From assembly GCF_021395205.1 (NCBI RefSeq), contig NZ_JAJVCS010000002.1:1-64000 (forward strand): a stretch of 64,000 nucleotides of DNA, read 5' to 3'. The notes under the pieces were generated by a model. That model was given only the letters and a program-made list of their open reading frames with translations, searched no databases and was not told where the DNA came from. Below are positions 28,627-38,842 of this stretch, one piece after another. The DNA is from Polynucleobacter sp. IMCC 30228 (GTDB lineage Bacteria; Pseudomonadota; Gammaproteobacteria; Burkholderiales; Burkholderiaceae). Both the position numbers and the translations under genes were made by a program. Numbering within the stretch: the first letter of the stretch is position 1; each line of letters begins with the position of its first letter.

Positions 28627-29697
28627 ATGAAGTTGAAGAAAATTGCATTAGGCTTTACAGTGAGCATTATTGGTAGCACCTTGCTGACGGTGAGTACCTT
28701 ATCGCAAGCGCAGACACCAAAACTAACTGAAATTAAAGTGAGTTATCAGCCTGCGGTTTATTGGGCCTTACCTTTTTATATTGCCAGCGAAAAAAATTGG
28801 TGGGCAGAAATGGGCCTTAAGCCCGAATTTAGTACCTTTCCAGCTGGTGTTCCGCAAATTGCTGCTTCGGCATCGAAATCGTGGGATGTTGGCGCTACAG
28901 GATCCGTTCCAGCTGTCCTTGGCTTTGTTCGCTTCGGCATTAAAACCATTGGTATCTCGAATGATGAATCTGCGGGTAATGCATTAGTAGCAACCGCTAA
29001 AGGGGCTGAGGCTTTTGCAAAAAATCCCCAGCAAGCACTTAAGGGCCAAGCAATTGTCTTAACTGGTAACTCCACCGGTGACTATGCGGTGCAATCTTGC
29101 TTAAAGAAATACGGCTTAAGTAAAACTGATGTCACTATTAAGAATATGGGTCAGGCGGAAATTATTTCTGCCATGTCTTCTGGAAATGCTGAATTTGGCG
29201 GCTTATGGGCACCAAATATTTATACCCTAGAAGAAAAGGCTGGCGGTAAAGTTCTTTGTAGCGGTAAAGAGGGGGGCGTAGTGGTTCCCGGGGCTTTAAT
29301 TGCACGCGGCGATTACGCTAAAGAAAATCCCCAAATGGTTGCAAAATTTTTAGCAGTATATTTGCACACCTGGAAATGGATGAATGCCAATAAACCTCAA
29401 GCCATTGCTTTGATGAAGAAATTTTATGAGCAGGGCGGTGTAACAATTTCGGAAGCCTCGATGCGTAAAGAATTTGATACACGTCCGACTTTTGATCTGG
29501 CTGGTGAGCTTAAGGTGATGGATCGTGCTAAAGGGCCTTCATTAATGGATGATTGGTTCACAGCAATTGGCGCTTTCATGCTTGCCACTGGTGCAATTCA
29601 AGCAGTTCCGCCTGCTAGTGAATACATAACCGATGAGTATATGAAGATGGTTAATGCAGATAAAAAATTACGTGAGTTTGCCAATAACGCGAAATAA
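28627..29697 (+). CDS. ABC transporter periplasmic binding protein, NitT/TauT type
   Basis: A 356-residue receptor with a signal peptide (hydrophobic residues 8-25, probable cleavage near SQAQ at 27-30) and a SsuA/TauA-like body: KVSYQPAVYWALPFYIASEK, DVGATGSVPAVLGFVRFG and a C-terminal segment rich in helices. GGAGGAAG precedes the ATG. Immediately upstream of hpsN, it most likely binds 2,3-dihydroxypropane-1-sulfonate or a related sulfonate. This is an inference; known DHPS importers of other bacteria are often TRAP systems. Confidence 0.85.
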   Translation: MKLKKIALGFTVSIIGSTLLTVSTLSQAQTPKLTEIKVSYQPAVYWALPFYIASEKNWWAEMGLKPEFSTFPAGVPQIAASASKSWDVGATGSVPAVLGFVRFGIKTIGISNDESAGNALVATAKGAEAFAKNPQQALKGQAIVLTGNSTGDYAVQSCLKKYGLSKTDVTIKNMGQAEIISAMSSGNAEFGGLWAPNIYTLEEKAGGKVLCSGKEGGVVVPGALIARGDYAKENPQMVAKFLAVYLHTWKWMNANKPQAIALMKKFYEQGGVTISEASMRKEFDTRPTFDLAGELKVMDRAKGPSLMDDWFTAIGAFMLATGAIQAVPPASEYITDEYMKMVNADKKLREFANNAK

Positions 29698-29710
29698 TTT
29701 ATCTTTTATC

Positions 29711-31895
<2,185 letters not shown>

Positions 31896-31903
31896 GATTT
31901 CCC

Positions 31904-32911
31904 ATGAAAGCCTTGGTTTATACCCAGCCAAATGAAATTCAATTTCTAGAGCGCCCTTATCCAGAATTAGTTCCGCATGAAGTGGTATTAAAAATTGAAT
32001 CTGTTGGGATTTGTGGCAGTGATATGCACGCCTTTCATGGCCACGACCCGCGGCGAAATCCTGGATTAGTGATGGGCCATGAATTTGCTGGAACGGTAGT
32101 CGAGAGTCTAGCTCCCGCTTTTCCTGTGGGAAAACGCGTAACAGGAAATCCCCTGATTACCTGTGGCACTTGTGAATATTGCTTGCAGGGCAGAAATAAT
32201 TTATGCGCCAATCGTACGATGGTGGGTATGACCAGACCGGGCGCGTTTGCTGAATTTATGAGTATTCCCGCAAGCTCTTTAATTTCTTTGCCGGTGGATA
32301 TGAATATTGATGCGGCAGCGTTAACTGAACCAGCTGCAACGGCAGTACATGCTATCAATTTATCGGTGAAGGCCTTACAGCGACCGATTCAAGAGGGGCG
32401 CGTACTGATTATCGGTGGTGGTGCTATTGGGATGTTAGCAGCACTGCTTCTAAAACATGATGGTGTGTTGCATTTAGATTTAGCTGAAGTGAATGCTTTG
32501 CGCAGAGCCTCAATTACTAAACAAGTGGCATGCAATACTTTTAATCCACTTGAAGTACCAGCGCAAGAAAATTATTATCATTTTGTGATGGACTGTGTTG
32601 GTAGTGCAGCAACACGCAAGTTGGCTCTTGCCAGTGTGAAGCCAGGTGGAGTGGTCATGCATGTCGGTCTACAAGATTGGGCTAGTGAAATCGATATGCG
32701 TAAACTGACGCTCGCAGAAATTACTTTACTGGGAACCTATACCTATTCCACCGTTGATTTACAGGCCACGGTGCAATTCCTCCATGATGGGGTGTTTGGC
32801 GACCTTAGTTGGCTAGAAAAACGGGGTTTACAAGAGGGCCCCCAAGCCTTTGCTGACCTTCATGCCGGTAAAACTGCCGCTGCAAAGGTATTGCTTAAAC
32901 CATTTTTGTAA
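31904..32911 (+). CDS. Zinc-dependent alcohol dehydrogenase, probable DHPS C2 oxidoreductase
   Basis: A 335-residue medium-chain dehydrogenase. Catalytic zinc region: GICGSDMHAFHG and GHEFAGTVVE. The structural zinc lobe has four cysteines as C-x2-C-x2-C-x7-C (CGTCEYCLQGRNNLC with the preceding TC). The nucleotide fold has VLIIGGGAIGMLAAL. It starts eight bases after the SDR gene. With the SDR it probably interconverts (S)- and (R)-DHPS through the 2-keto compound (family knowledge from Cupriavidus; assigned by context). A sorbitol-dehydrogenase-like polyol activity is the main alternative. Confidence 0.8.
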   Translation: MKALVYTQPNEIQFLERPYPELVPHEVVLKIESVGICGSDMHAFHGHDPRRNPGLVMGHEFAGTVVESLAPAFPVGKRVTGNPLITCGTCEYCLQGRNNLCANRTMVGMTRPGAFAEFMSIPASSLISLPVDMNIDAAALTEPAATAVHAINLSVKALQRPIQEGRVLIIGGGAIGMLAALLLKHDGVLHLDLAEVNALRRASITKQVACNTFNPLEVPAQENYYHFVMDCVGSAATRKLALASVKPGGVVMHVGLQDWASEIDMRKLTLAEITLLGTYTYSTVDLQATVQFLHDGVFGDLSWLEKRGLQEGPQAFADLHAGKTAAAKVLLKPFL

Positions 32912-32933
32912 TTAATTTGCGATAATCTGTTTT

Positions 32934-33665
32934 ATGTCTGAGCAAGCCTTGAAAGTTAAAGTTTGGCGTGGTGCTGAAACTGGCGAATTTGTCGAGTATT
33001 TAGTGCCGCGTAACCCCAATCAAACCGTTTTGGATGTGGTTACCTATATTCAGCGTAAACTCGATCCTACATTGAGCTATCGCTTTGCTTGTCGAGTAGG
33101 AATGTGTGGTTCGTGTGCTATGACAGTTAACGGTAAAGCGCGTTGGACCTGCCGTACCCATGTCTCGCATATCGTCGATGGCGATAGCCTAGAAATTGCC
33201 CCCCTCAATAACTTGCCAGTGATTAAAGACCTTGCTACCGATATGCGCGAGTTTTTTACTAAATGGACTGATGCGCGCGGATTTTTTAAAGGTAATAAAA
33301 CCCGTTTTGATGATTTTGCGACTGTGGTACCTGATTCCCCTGAGCGCCAGTTAGCGAATGCCGGTATTGAATGTATTGGCTGTGGAGTATGTTACGCCTC
33401 TTGCGATGTGGTTGCCTTGCGTCCAGCCTATTTAGGGCCTGCAGCATTGAATCGGGCTTGGACATTAGTCAATGATGTGCGTGATACTTCGCAGCTCGAG
33501 CGCTTAAGAGCGGTAGCTGGGGATGCGGGTTGTCATGTCTGCCATACCCAAGGAGAATGTTCAGAGCGCTGCCCGAAGGCCCTAGAGCCTACTGCTGGCA
33601 TTGCTGGCTTAAAGAAATTAGTTGGCCGTGCGGCGATGAAGGGAAGCCAGTGGGGCAAGCTCTAA
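32934..33665 (+). CDS. SdhB/FrdB-like iron-sulfur subunit
   Basis: Electron-transfer subunit of a succinate/fumarate:quinone-type oxidoreductase, 243 residues. The 2Fe-2S ligands are C-x4-C-x2-C-x11-C (CRVGMCGSC, then RWTC), the 4Fe-4S motif is CIGCGVCYASC, and the third cluster uses CHVC, EC and ERCPKALEP. It begins 22 bases after the zinc dehydrogenase and opens a block ordered B-C-D-fumarase alpha-fumarase beta-A, unlike the usual sdhCDAB order, so this is probably an accessory copy and not the TCA-cycle enzyme. Confidence 0.88.
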   Translation: MSEQALKVKVWRGAETGEFVEYLVPRNPNQTVLDVVTYIQRKLDPTLSYRFACRVGMCGSCAMTVNGKARWTCRTHVSHIVDGDSLEIAPLNNLPVIKDLATDMREFFTKWTDARGFFKGNKTRFDDFATVVPDSPERQLANAGIECIGCGVCYASCDVVALRPAYLGPAALNRAWTLVNDVRDTSQLERLRAVAGDAGCHVCHTQGECSERCPKALEPTAGIAGLKKLVGRAAMKGSQWGKL

Positions 33666-34036
33666 ACTTAAGTAAGGAGTTATCGATAGCTGGCGGGGTA
33701 AGGCAAGCTAAGCTCTGGTACCTGCAACGTATTAGCGCGATGGTTTTAGGTATCTGCGTTGCAATTCACCTAGCGATTATTTTTTATGCTATTCGAGGCG
33801 GTCTTACGGCAGGTGAAATTTTAGGGCGCACTCAAGGGAACTGGTTGTTCGCCATCTTTTATGAAATTTTCGTTTTAGCATGCTTTATTCATGCGCCCAT
33901 TGGTCTAGCTAATATTCTGCAAGAACATTTTCCGCAGTCGAAATGGAGTATTTTTTTTGCTTGGTTATTAGCCGGATTAATTCTTGTTTTAGGTAGCGCA
34001 GCAGTATGGGGTTTGGCAGTAGGAGGCGCAAGCTAA
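33650..34036 (+). CDS. SdhC/FrdC-like membrane anchor subunit
   Basis: A small membrane anchor with three hydrophobic segments (about residues 30-52, 68-92 and 103-125) and a candidate heme-ligand His in GICVAIHLAIIF plus another in CFIHAPIGLANI. I start it at a GTG at 33650, which overlaps the end of the iron-sulfur gene by 16 bases and gives 128 residues; a longer frame continuing back to 33530 is only overlap with sdhB. Its TAA shares one base with the next start codon. It should anchor the complex and hold the quinone site. Confidence 0.75.
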   Translation: MGQALNLSKELSIAGGVRQAKLWYLQRISAMVLGICVAIHLAIIFYAIRGGLTAGEILGRTQGNWLFAIFYEIFVLACFIHAPIGLANILQEHFPQSKWSIFFAWLLAGLILVLGSAAVWGLAVGGAS

Positions 34037-34398
34037 TGCAAAGTCGGCCAGTTGTTTCCTTCCGCTCTAAAACGCATCTTTCATATTGGGCGTATTTATT
34101 ACATCGCTTATCTGGCTTAGCTTTAGCTTTGTTTATTCCTCTCCATTTTTTTGTTTTATCTCAGTCCTTGCGAGGCCAGGCTGGTCTTGAGCAATATTTA
34201 CGTTTGACAGAGATGCCTATCTTTAAAATTGGCGAATGGATTTTAGTGATGTTTTTAACTTTACATTTAACTGGCGGTATTCGTTTATTAATGATTGAGT
34301 TTGGTCCTTGGCGGGGCTTACGTAAAGGCTCTATTCAGTTGGGCATTATTTTGGCGATCGCCTGTGGCTTATTATTTTTATATCTTGGAAGCGAATAG
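34036..34398 (+). CDS. SdhD/SdhC-like membrane anchor subunit
   Basis: The second anchor subunit, 120 residues, with three hydrophobic segments. It contains the family-type motif LSYWAYLLHRLSGLALALFI (compare HR-x-SG in SdhC proteins) and a further His in ILVMFLTLHLTGGIRLLM. The ATG at 34036 overlaps the preceding stop (TAATG), and an excellent ribosome binding site AGGAGG (34021-34026) decides the start. Two anchors imply an SQR with two membrane subunits, probably heme-bearing. Confidence 0.8.
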   Translation: MQSRPVVSFRSKTHLSYWAYLLHRLSGLALALFIPLHFFVLSQSLRGQAGLEQYLRLTEMPIFKIGEWILVMFLTLHLTGGIRLLMIEFGPWRGLRKGSIQLGIILAIACGLLFLYLGSE

Positions 34399-34404
34399 TC
34401 TTTT

Positions 34405-35280
34405 ATGCAAGTTGATCTTAAGGAAGTTGAAGAAGCCTGTAAGCAGTTATATATTCGCGCGCTCAAGATGCTGCCCGATGATATTAAGCAGGGCATAGCA
34501 CAACTAAAAGCGATCGAGACCGATGCCCGCGCACAAGTCGTTTTACAAACGATGGTTACCAATATTCAAATTGCCGAGCGCGACGATAATTTGCTCTGTC
34601 AAGATACCGGTTTACCAATCTATAATGTGAAGATTGGCAGTAACGTACAGGTTGATGGCATGGCTTTAAAAGCGGCAATTCGACAAGGTTGTGAACGTGC
34701 CACCCGTGAATATCCACTGCGCTCTTCAGTGGTTCATCCAATCACTCGTAAAAACAACCATACCTCTTGCGGTATTGAAATGCCAGCAATTCATCTTGAT
34801 TTTATGGCGGATGCGGAAACATTGGTGATTGAAATGATTCCCAAGGGAAGCGGGTCAGAAAATAATTCCTTCTTGAAAATGGCGATTCCAGCTGAGGGCA
34901 TGAAAGGTGTTAAAGCGTTTGTGATCGAGTGTGTGGTAGCCGCTGGTGGTAAAACTTGCCCACCAACCATTGTGGGTGTAGGGGTTGGTGGAACTTCAGA
35001 CCAATGTGTAGCATTGGCAAAAAAAGCTGCGACTCGGCCATTGGGAACAGCCTGTAGTGATACTGACGGCGCTTTATTGGAAACTGAATTAAGCGCTGCG
35101 GTGAATCATTTGGGAGTTGGACCGCAAGGCTTAGGGGGGGATGCGACGGCATTTGCAGTGCAGGTTGAAGTAGCTGCAACCCATATTACGATGAATCCTG
35201 TAGCTGTAAATATGCAATGTCATTCAGCCCGTCGTGCGCGGGCTACTTTTACGCCAGCTGGTCTTGTATATGGGTATTAA
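34405..35280 (+). CDS. Class I fumarase / tartrate dehydratase alpha subunit
   Basis: A 291-residue 4Fe-4S hydro-lyase alpha subunit (TtdA/FumA N-terminal type). Candidate cluster cysteines are in LLCQDTGLPIYNVKIG, NNHTSCGIEMPAIH and GTSDQCVALA. It starts six bases after the anchor gene. With the beta subunit next to it, it should add or remove water on a C4 dicarboxylate: fumarate to malate, or tartrate to oxaloacetate. The SQR genes on both sides favour fumarate, but a modified C4 acid cannot be excluded. Confidence 0.85.
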   Translation: MQVDLKEVEEACKQLYIRALKMLPDDIKQGIAQLKAIETDARAQVVLQTMVTNIQIAERDDNLLCQDTGLPIYNVKIGSNVQVDGMALKAAIRQGCERATREYPLRSSVVHPITRKNNHTSCGIEMPAIHLDFMADAETLVIEMIPKGSGSENNSFLKMAIPAEGMKGVKAFVIECVVAAGGKTCPPTIVGVGVGGTSDQCVALAKKAATRPLGTACSDTDGALLETELSAAVNHLGVGPQGLGGDATAFAVQVEVAATHITMNPVAVNMQCHSARRARATFTPAGLVYGY

Positions 35281-35301
35281 ACACTCGCAGGTTAGTTAAT
35301 A

Positions 35302-35913
35302 ATGGCCCATTACGAACTAGCTACTCCCGTTAGTGAAACCGCGATTCGTCAGCTACGAATTAATGATACGGTGACGCTGCAAAATACGCTCTTCGGTATT
35401 CGCGATGCTACGCAAATTCATTTATTTGATCGGGGCCGAAAAACCCGTTTTGATTTACATGGTCATGCAGTTATTCATACTGCACCCAATGTTCGTAAGG
35501 TAGCAGTTAGCACAGAGTTTCCCGTAGGCTATGAACCTGTTTGCATTGGCACCACAACTTCAGATCGGATGGAGCGCTTCACCCAACCATTAATGGCAGA
35601 AAATGGCGTGCGCATCATCATTGGGAAAGGCGGTTTGCGTGAAAGCTCAGCAAAAGCCTTTATTGAATTTGGCGGCGTTTATCTTGCCATTATTGGGGGC
35701 ACCGCTGCGCTAGAAACGACCTGGATTGAGCAAATTGAAGATGTCGATCTTGATGACTTAAATCCTGAGTCCTTATGGCGCTTTAAGATTCGTGATTTTG
35801 GCCCTTTATTAGTAGCGATGGATAGTTATGGTGGCAGCATCTATCAAAATGTTCAAAGCGAAGTAAATATTAATAAGCTAGCAGTATTGAAAAGTTTGGG
35901 AATTGATTCTTGA
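35302..35913 (+). CDS. Class I fumarase / tartrate dehydratase beta subunit
   Basis: A 203-residue beta subunit (TtdB/FumA C-terminal type), the length expected for a separate subunit. Family segments include RDATQIHLFDRG, GTTTSDRMERFTQPLM with substrate-binding residues, and IIGKGGLRESSAKAF. It follows the alpha gene by 21 bases, and its TGA overlaps the ATG of the flavoprotein gene. Two-subunit hydratases of this class include both fumarases and L-tartrate dehydratases, and the sequence alone does not separate them. Confidence 0.85.
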   Translation: MAHYELATPVSETAIRQLRINDTVTLQNTLFGIRDATQIHLFDRGRKTRFDLHGHAVIHTAPNVRKVAVSTEFPVGYEPVCIGTTTSDRMERFTQPLMAENGVRIIIGKGGLRESSAKAFIEFGGVYLAIIGGTAALETTWIEQIEDVDLDDLNPESLWRFKIRDFGPLLVAMDSYGGSIYQNVQSEVNINKLAVLKSLGIDS

Positions 35914-37643
35914 TGAATGCCACTCTTCCATTGAAAATAATTGAAACCGATATTCTCATCTTAGGGTCAGGTGGTGCTGGTTTATTTGCCGCTTTGCATG
36001 CCCATCAAGCAAATCCGAATTTACATATTACGATTGCCGTGAAGGGCTTATTGGGAAAATCCGGCTGTACCCGCATGGTTCAAGGCGGCTATAACGTTGC
36101 GCTAGCCGAAGGTGATTCGGTAGAGCGGCATTTTATGGATACGATCGAGGGTGGTAAATGGCTCTCAGACCAAGATTTAGCGTGGACTTTAGTCAGTACT
36201 GCGGTTGAACGTATTCATGAGTTAGAAAATGAGCTGGGATGTTTCTTTGATCGCAACCCCGACGGGACGATTCATCAAAAAGCCTTTGCTGGCCAAACTT
36301 TTGATCGTACGGTACATAAAGGTGACTTAACGGGTATTGAAATTATTAATCGTTTAGCTGAGCAGGTGTGGCAGCGCGGCATTCACCGCCTCGAAGAATA
36401 TCGGGCTATCGAGTTAATTCGTAGTGCCGATGGGACATCGTTAGCGGGTGTATTGATGCTCGATATGCGTACTGGTGAATTTATCTTGGTGCGCGCGAAG
36501 GCAGTTTTGTTAGCCACTGGTGGCGGTCCTACTATGTATAAATACCACACACCTTCTGGTGACAAGAGTTGCGATGGTTTAGCTATGGCATTACGTGCTG
36601 GCCTTGAATTGCGCGATATGGAAATGGTGCAATTTCATCCTACCGGCTTGTTAGCTGGCCCAGGAACACGAATGACGGGGACGGTCTTAGAAGAAGGTTT
36701 AAGAGGCGCAGGCGGATATTTGTTAAATGGCAAGCAAGAGCGCTTTATGAGTAATTACGATTCTCGCAATGAACGGGCCACGCGGGATATTGTGTCACGG
36801 GCCATTAATACTGAAATTCGTTCAGGGCGCGCCACTCCGCACGGCGGGGTCTATATACAAATGAGCCACTTAGGGCCGGAGAATGTACGCAAACTATTTA
36901 AAGGCATGGTAGAGCGTTGCGCTGATAGTGGTTTTGATTTGGCGGGTGACTTAGTTGAGGTCGTACCAACTGCACATTACATGATGGGCGGTTTAGTCTT
37001 TAACGCCGATTGCAGCACTGCGTTGCCAGGCTTATTTGCGGCAGGTGAAGATACTGGCGGTGTTCACGGTGCCAATCGCTTGGGCGGCAATGGGGTGGCT
37101 AATTCCACTGTCTTTGGCGGTATTGCTGGCGAGACGATGGCGCAATATGTACTGGGTAAATCATTATTACCTTGCGATATGAATGCGGTAATCACCAGTA
37201 TGAAAGAACACGAAGCCCCTTTAAGGCCAGTGCAGGGCAATATTGAATCGGTGCGCGATGCCTTGGCAGATTGTATGTGGAACGATGTGGGTATTTCGCG
37301 CAGCAAAGAAAGTCTATTGCAGGCGCGTACGCGATTAGATCAATTAGCTGCAGAATTAAATGACATTGGGGTAGGTAACGATTCTCGCGAGTTCAATTTG
37401 ACTTGGCAAGATTGGCTAAATTTACGCAATTTAATTTTAGTGAGTCGCACTATTAATGAAGCTGCGATCGCTCGTGAAAATTCCCGAGGCTCGCATTATC
37501 GTGAAGACTTCCCAGAAGCGGGTGATTTAGCAGGCTCTTATTACACTGTAGTTAATCTACGCCAGGGCCAACTCAATATTGAAAATCGCCAGGTGATGTT
37601 TACGCGTGTTCAACCTGGCGAAACTATCTTATTAGAAGCTTAA
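35913..37643 (+). CDS. SdhA/FrdA-like flavoprotein without the covalent-FAD histidine
   Basis: Catalytic flavoprotein of the SQR-like complex, 576 residues from the ATG at 35913 (TGATG overlap with the hydratase gene). FAD binding is shown by ILGSGGAGLFAALHA and LLATGGGPT. Succinate/fumarate-site residues match E. coli: His in QFHPTGLL, Arg in TRDIVSRA, His in PTAHYMMGG and Arg in GANRLGGNG. However, the segment that normally reads RSHTVSAQGG is GKSGCTRMVQGG here, so the His that binds FAD covalently is missing. E. coli enzymes lacking it lose succinate oxidation but keep some fumarate reduction. The enzyme may therefore reduce fumarate or act on another acid. Confidence 0.85.
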   Translation: MNATLPLKIIETDILILGSGGAGLFAALHAHQANPNLHITIAVKGLLGKSGCTRMVQGGYNVALAEGDSVERHFMDTIEGGKWLSDQDLAWTLVSTAVERIHELENELGCFFDRNPDGTIHQKAFAGQTFDRTVHKGDLTGIEIINRLAEQVWQRGIHRLEEYRAIELIRSADGTSLAGVLMLDMRTGEFILVRAKAVLLATGGGPTMYKYHTPSGDKSCDGLAMALRAGLELRDMEMVQFHPTGLLAGPGTRMTGTVLEEGLRGAGGYLLNGKQERFMSNYDSRNERATRDIVSRAINTEIRSGRATPHGGVYIQMSHLGPENVRKLFKGMVERCADSGFDLAGDLVEVVPTAHYMMGGLVFNADCSTALPGLFAAGEDTGGVHGANRLGGNGVANSTVFGGIAGETMAQYVLGKSLLPCDMNAVITSMKEHEAPLRPVQGNIESVRDALADCMWNDVGISRSKESLLQARTRLDQLAAELNDIGVGNDSREFNLTWQDWLNLRNLILVSRTINEAAIARENSRGSHYREDFPEAGDLAGSYYTVVNLRQGQLNIENRQVMFTRVQPGETILLEA

Positions 37644-37656
37644 ATTAGAGGCGTAA

Positions 37657-37699
37657 TTCAGCTAAGCTTTATACAAATAAATGAATCAGCTTAGCTGAA
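37657..37699. terminator. Long stem-loop between converging genes
   Basis: TTCAGCTAAGCT (37657-37668) and AGCTTAGCTGAA (37688-37699) are perfect 12-bp complements around a 19-base AT-rich loop, between the flavoprotein gene and the convergent Bug gene. No T-run follows on either strand, so it is a bidirectional 3'-end structure or Rho-independent-like signal of uncertain strength. Confidence 0.5.
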
Positions 37700-37713
37700 A
37701 GGGTTAATCAAAA

Positions 37714-38715
37714 TTATTGCGCCTGAATATTGCGGGCTTTAATTACCTTATCCCAAGTAGCCGACTCGGCCTTAATTAGCGCCTCAAGTTCTTTTGGCTT
37801 AGTTAGAAAACCAACATAACCATTTTGCTCTAGGCTAGCCTGCATTGTTTCAGACTCTAGGGCCTTGCCGGTGGCATTGTAAATCTTTTCAAGAATTACA
37901 TTCGGTGTGCCCATGGGTGCAGCTAAGGCAAACCAACCATTATTTTCAAATCCAGGTACACCAGCCTCTGCAACGGTAGGCACATTAGGCAATTGTTTCA
38001 TGCGCGCTTTGCTAGTGACACCAAATGCTTTAACTTGTCCGGATTTAACAAAACCATTGGTTGCTGGAAAATTTCCCAGCATAAAATCAATTTGCCCAGC
38101 AATGAGGTCGTTCATTGCTAACGCTTCACCCTTGTAAGGAATATGCGTAGCAGGAATGCCGGCAGCATAAATAAAATTTTCACCTGCCATATGTACTTGG
38201 CTGCCAATTCCTGCTGAACCAAAATTTAAGTTCTTCGTTTTAGCTAGCGCAATTAATTCTTTGACATTATTGACTGGTAATTTGGGATTGACGGCCAAGA
38301 CCATGGGGCCGCCAGCAACCGTCGTGATGTAAGTTAAGTCTTTCGCATAGTCAACTGGCATTTTTTTATATAAAAATGGATTAACAGTCATCATGCTGCC
38401 TGAAGCCAAAATCAGGGTATAGCCATCGGCTGGAGCTTTTGCTGCTGCTTCAGCGCCAATATTACCGCCCGCGCCAGCCCGATTCTCAATAATGACATTT
38501 TGTTTCAGGACGATGGAGAGTTGTTGTGCCAAAGCCCTACCCAAAATATCTGTCGTTCCCCCTGGGGCGAATGGAATAATTAACTTGATCGGCTTATCGG
38601 GCCAACTTTGCGCTTGGCCTAAAGGCCCATAGCTAAGTAAAAAAATTCCGCCAAACAGCGTAAAGATAAAAGCAAGCTGTGTACGTAGTTTGCTAAGTAG
38701 TTGATTTAACAGCAT
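37714..38715 (-). CDS. Bug/TctC-type receptor, possibly for sulfolactate
   Basis: A 333-residue periplasmic receptor with an N-terminal hydrophobic signal (residues 13-33, cleavage near GQAQ at 34-37) and Bug hallmarks WPDKPIKLIIPFAPGG with TTDILGRALA, ENRAGAGGNIGAEAAAK and VPTVAEAGVPGFENNGW. It is divergent from slcC with 127 bases between them, which hold two inverted repeats. Sulfolactate uptake by a TTT-type transporter is known from Chromohalobacter, so a sulfolactate ligand is an attractive inference. No TctA or TctB membrane partners are in the window. Confidence 0.88.
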   Translation of the reverse strand: MLLNQLLSKLRTQLAFIFTLFGGIFLLSYGPLGQAQSWPDKPIKLIIPFAPGGTTDILGRALAQQLSIVLKQNVIIENRAGAGGNIGAEAAAKAPADGYTLILASGSMMTVNPFLYKKMPVDYAKDLTYITTVAGGPMVLAVNPKLPVNNVKELIALAKTKNLNFGSAGIGSQVHMAGENFIYAAGIPATHIPYKGEALAMNDLIAGQIDFMLGNFPATNGFVKSGQVKAFGVTSKARMKQLPNVPTVAEAGVPGFENNGWFALAAPMGTPNVILEKIYNATGKALESETMQASLEQNGYVGFLTKPKELEALIKAESATWDKVIKARNIQAQ

Positions 38716-38773
38716 TTTGATGTCTCCAAGAGGATAAATTATATTGATACTTTTTAATTTTCTTACTTTTTAG

Positions 38774-38816
38774 CACTTGCAGTAACTATGAACTATATCC
38801 TTAGGTATTGCAAGTG
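38774..38816. promoter_or_regulatory. Spaced inverted repeat upstream of slcC
   Basis: CACTTGCA (38774-38781) and TGCAAGTG (38809-38816) are perfect 8-bp complements 27 bases apart, between the divergent Bug gene and slcC. The spacing suits a looped or paired regulator site. It abuts the second palindrome at 38817. Confidence 0.45.
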
Positions 38817-38842
38817 ATCTAAATCATCTATATGATTTAGAT
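38817..38842. promoter_or_regulatory. 26-bp palindrome touching the slcC start codon
   Basis: ATCTAAATCAT (38817-38827) and ATGATTTAGAT (38832-38842) are perfect 11-bp arms around CTAT. The element ends on the base before the slcC ATG and occupies the whole ribosome-binding region; no Shine-Dalgarno sequence is visible. It is a strong operator candidate for the GntR regulator at 42324 or another factor, or an RNA hairpin at the start codon. Confidence 0.65.

Noticed and set aside
33530-33649. Longer SdhC-like protein starting at 33530
   Set aside because: The added residues are overlap with the iron-sulfur subunit gene and do not look like membrane-anchor sequence.
32934-37643. Housekeeping TCA-cycle succinate dehydrogenase
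   Set aside because: Gene order is B-C-D-fumarase-A instead of CDAB, the flavoprotein lacks the covalent-FAD His, and the genes continue a catabolic operon.
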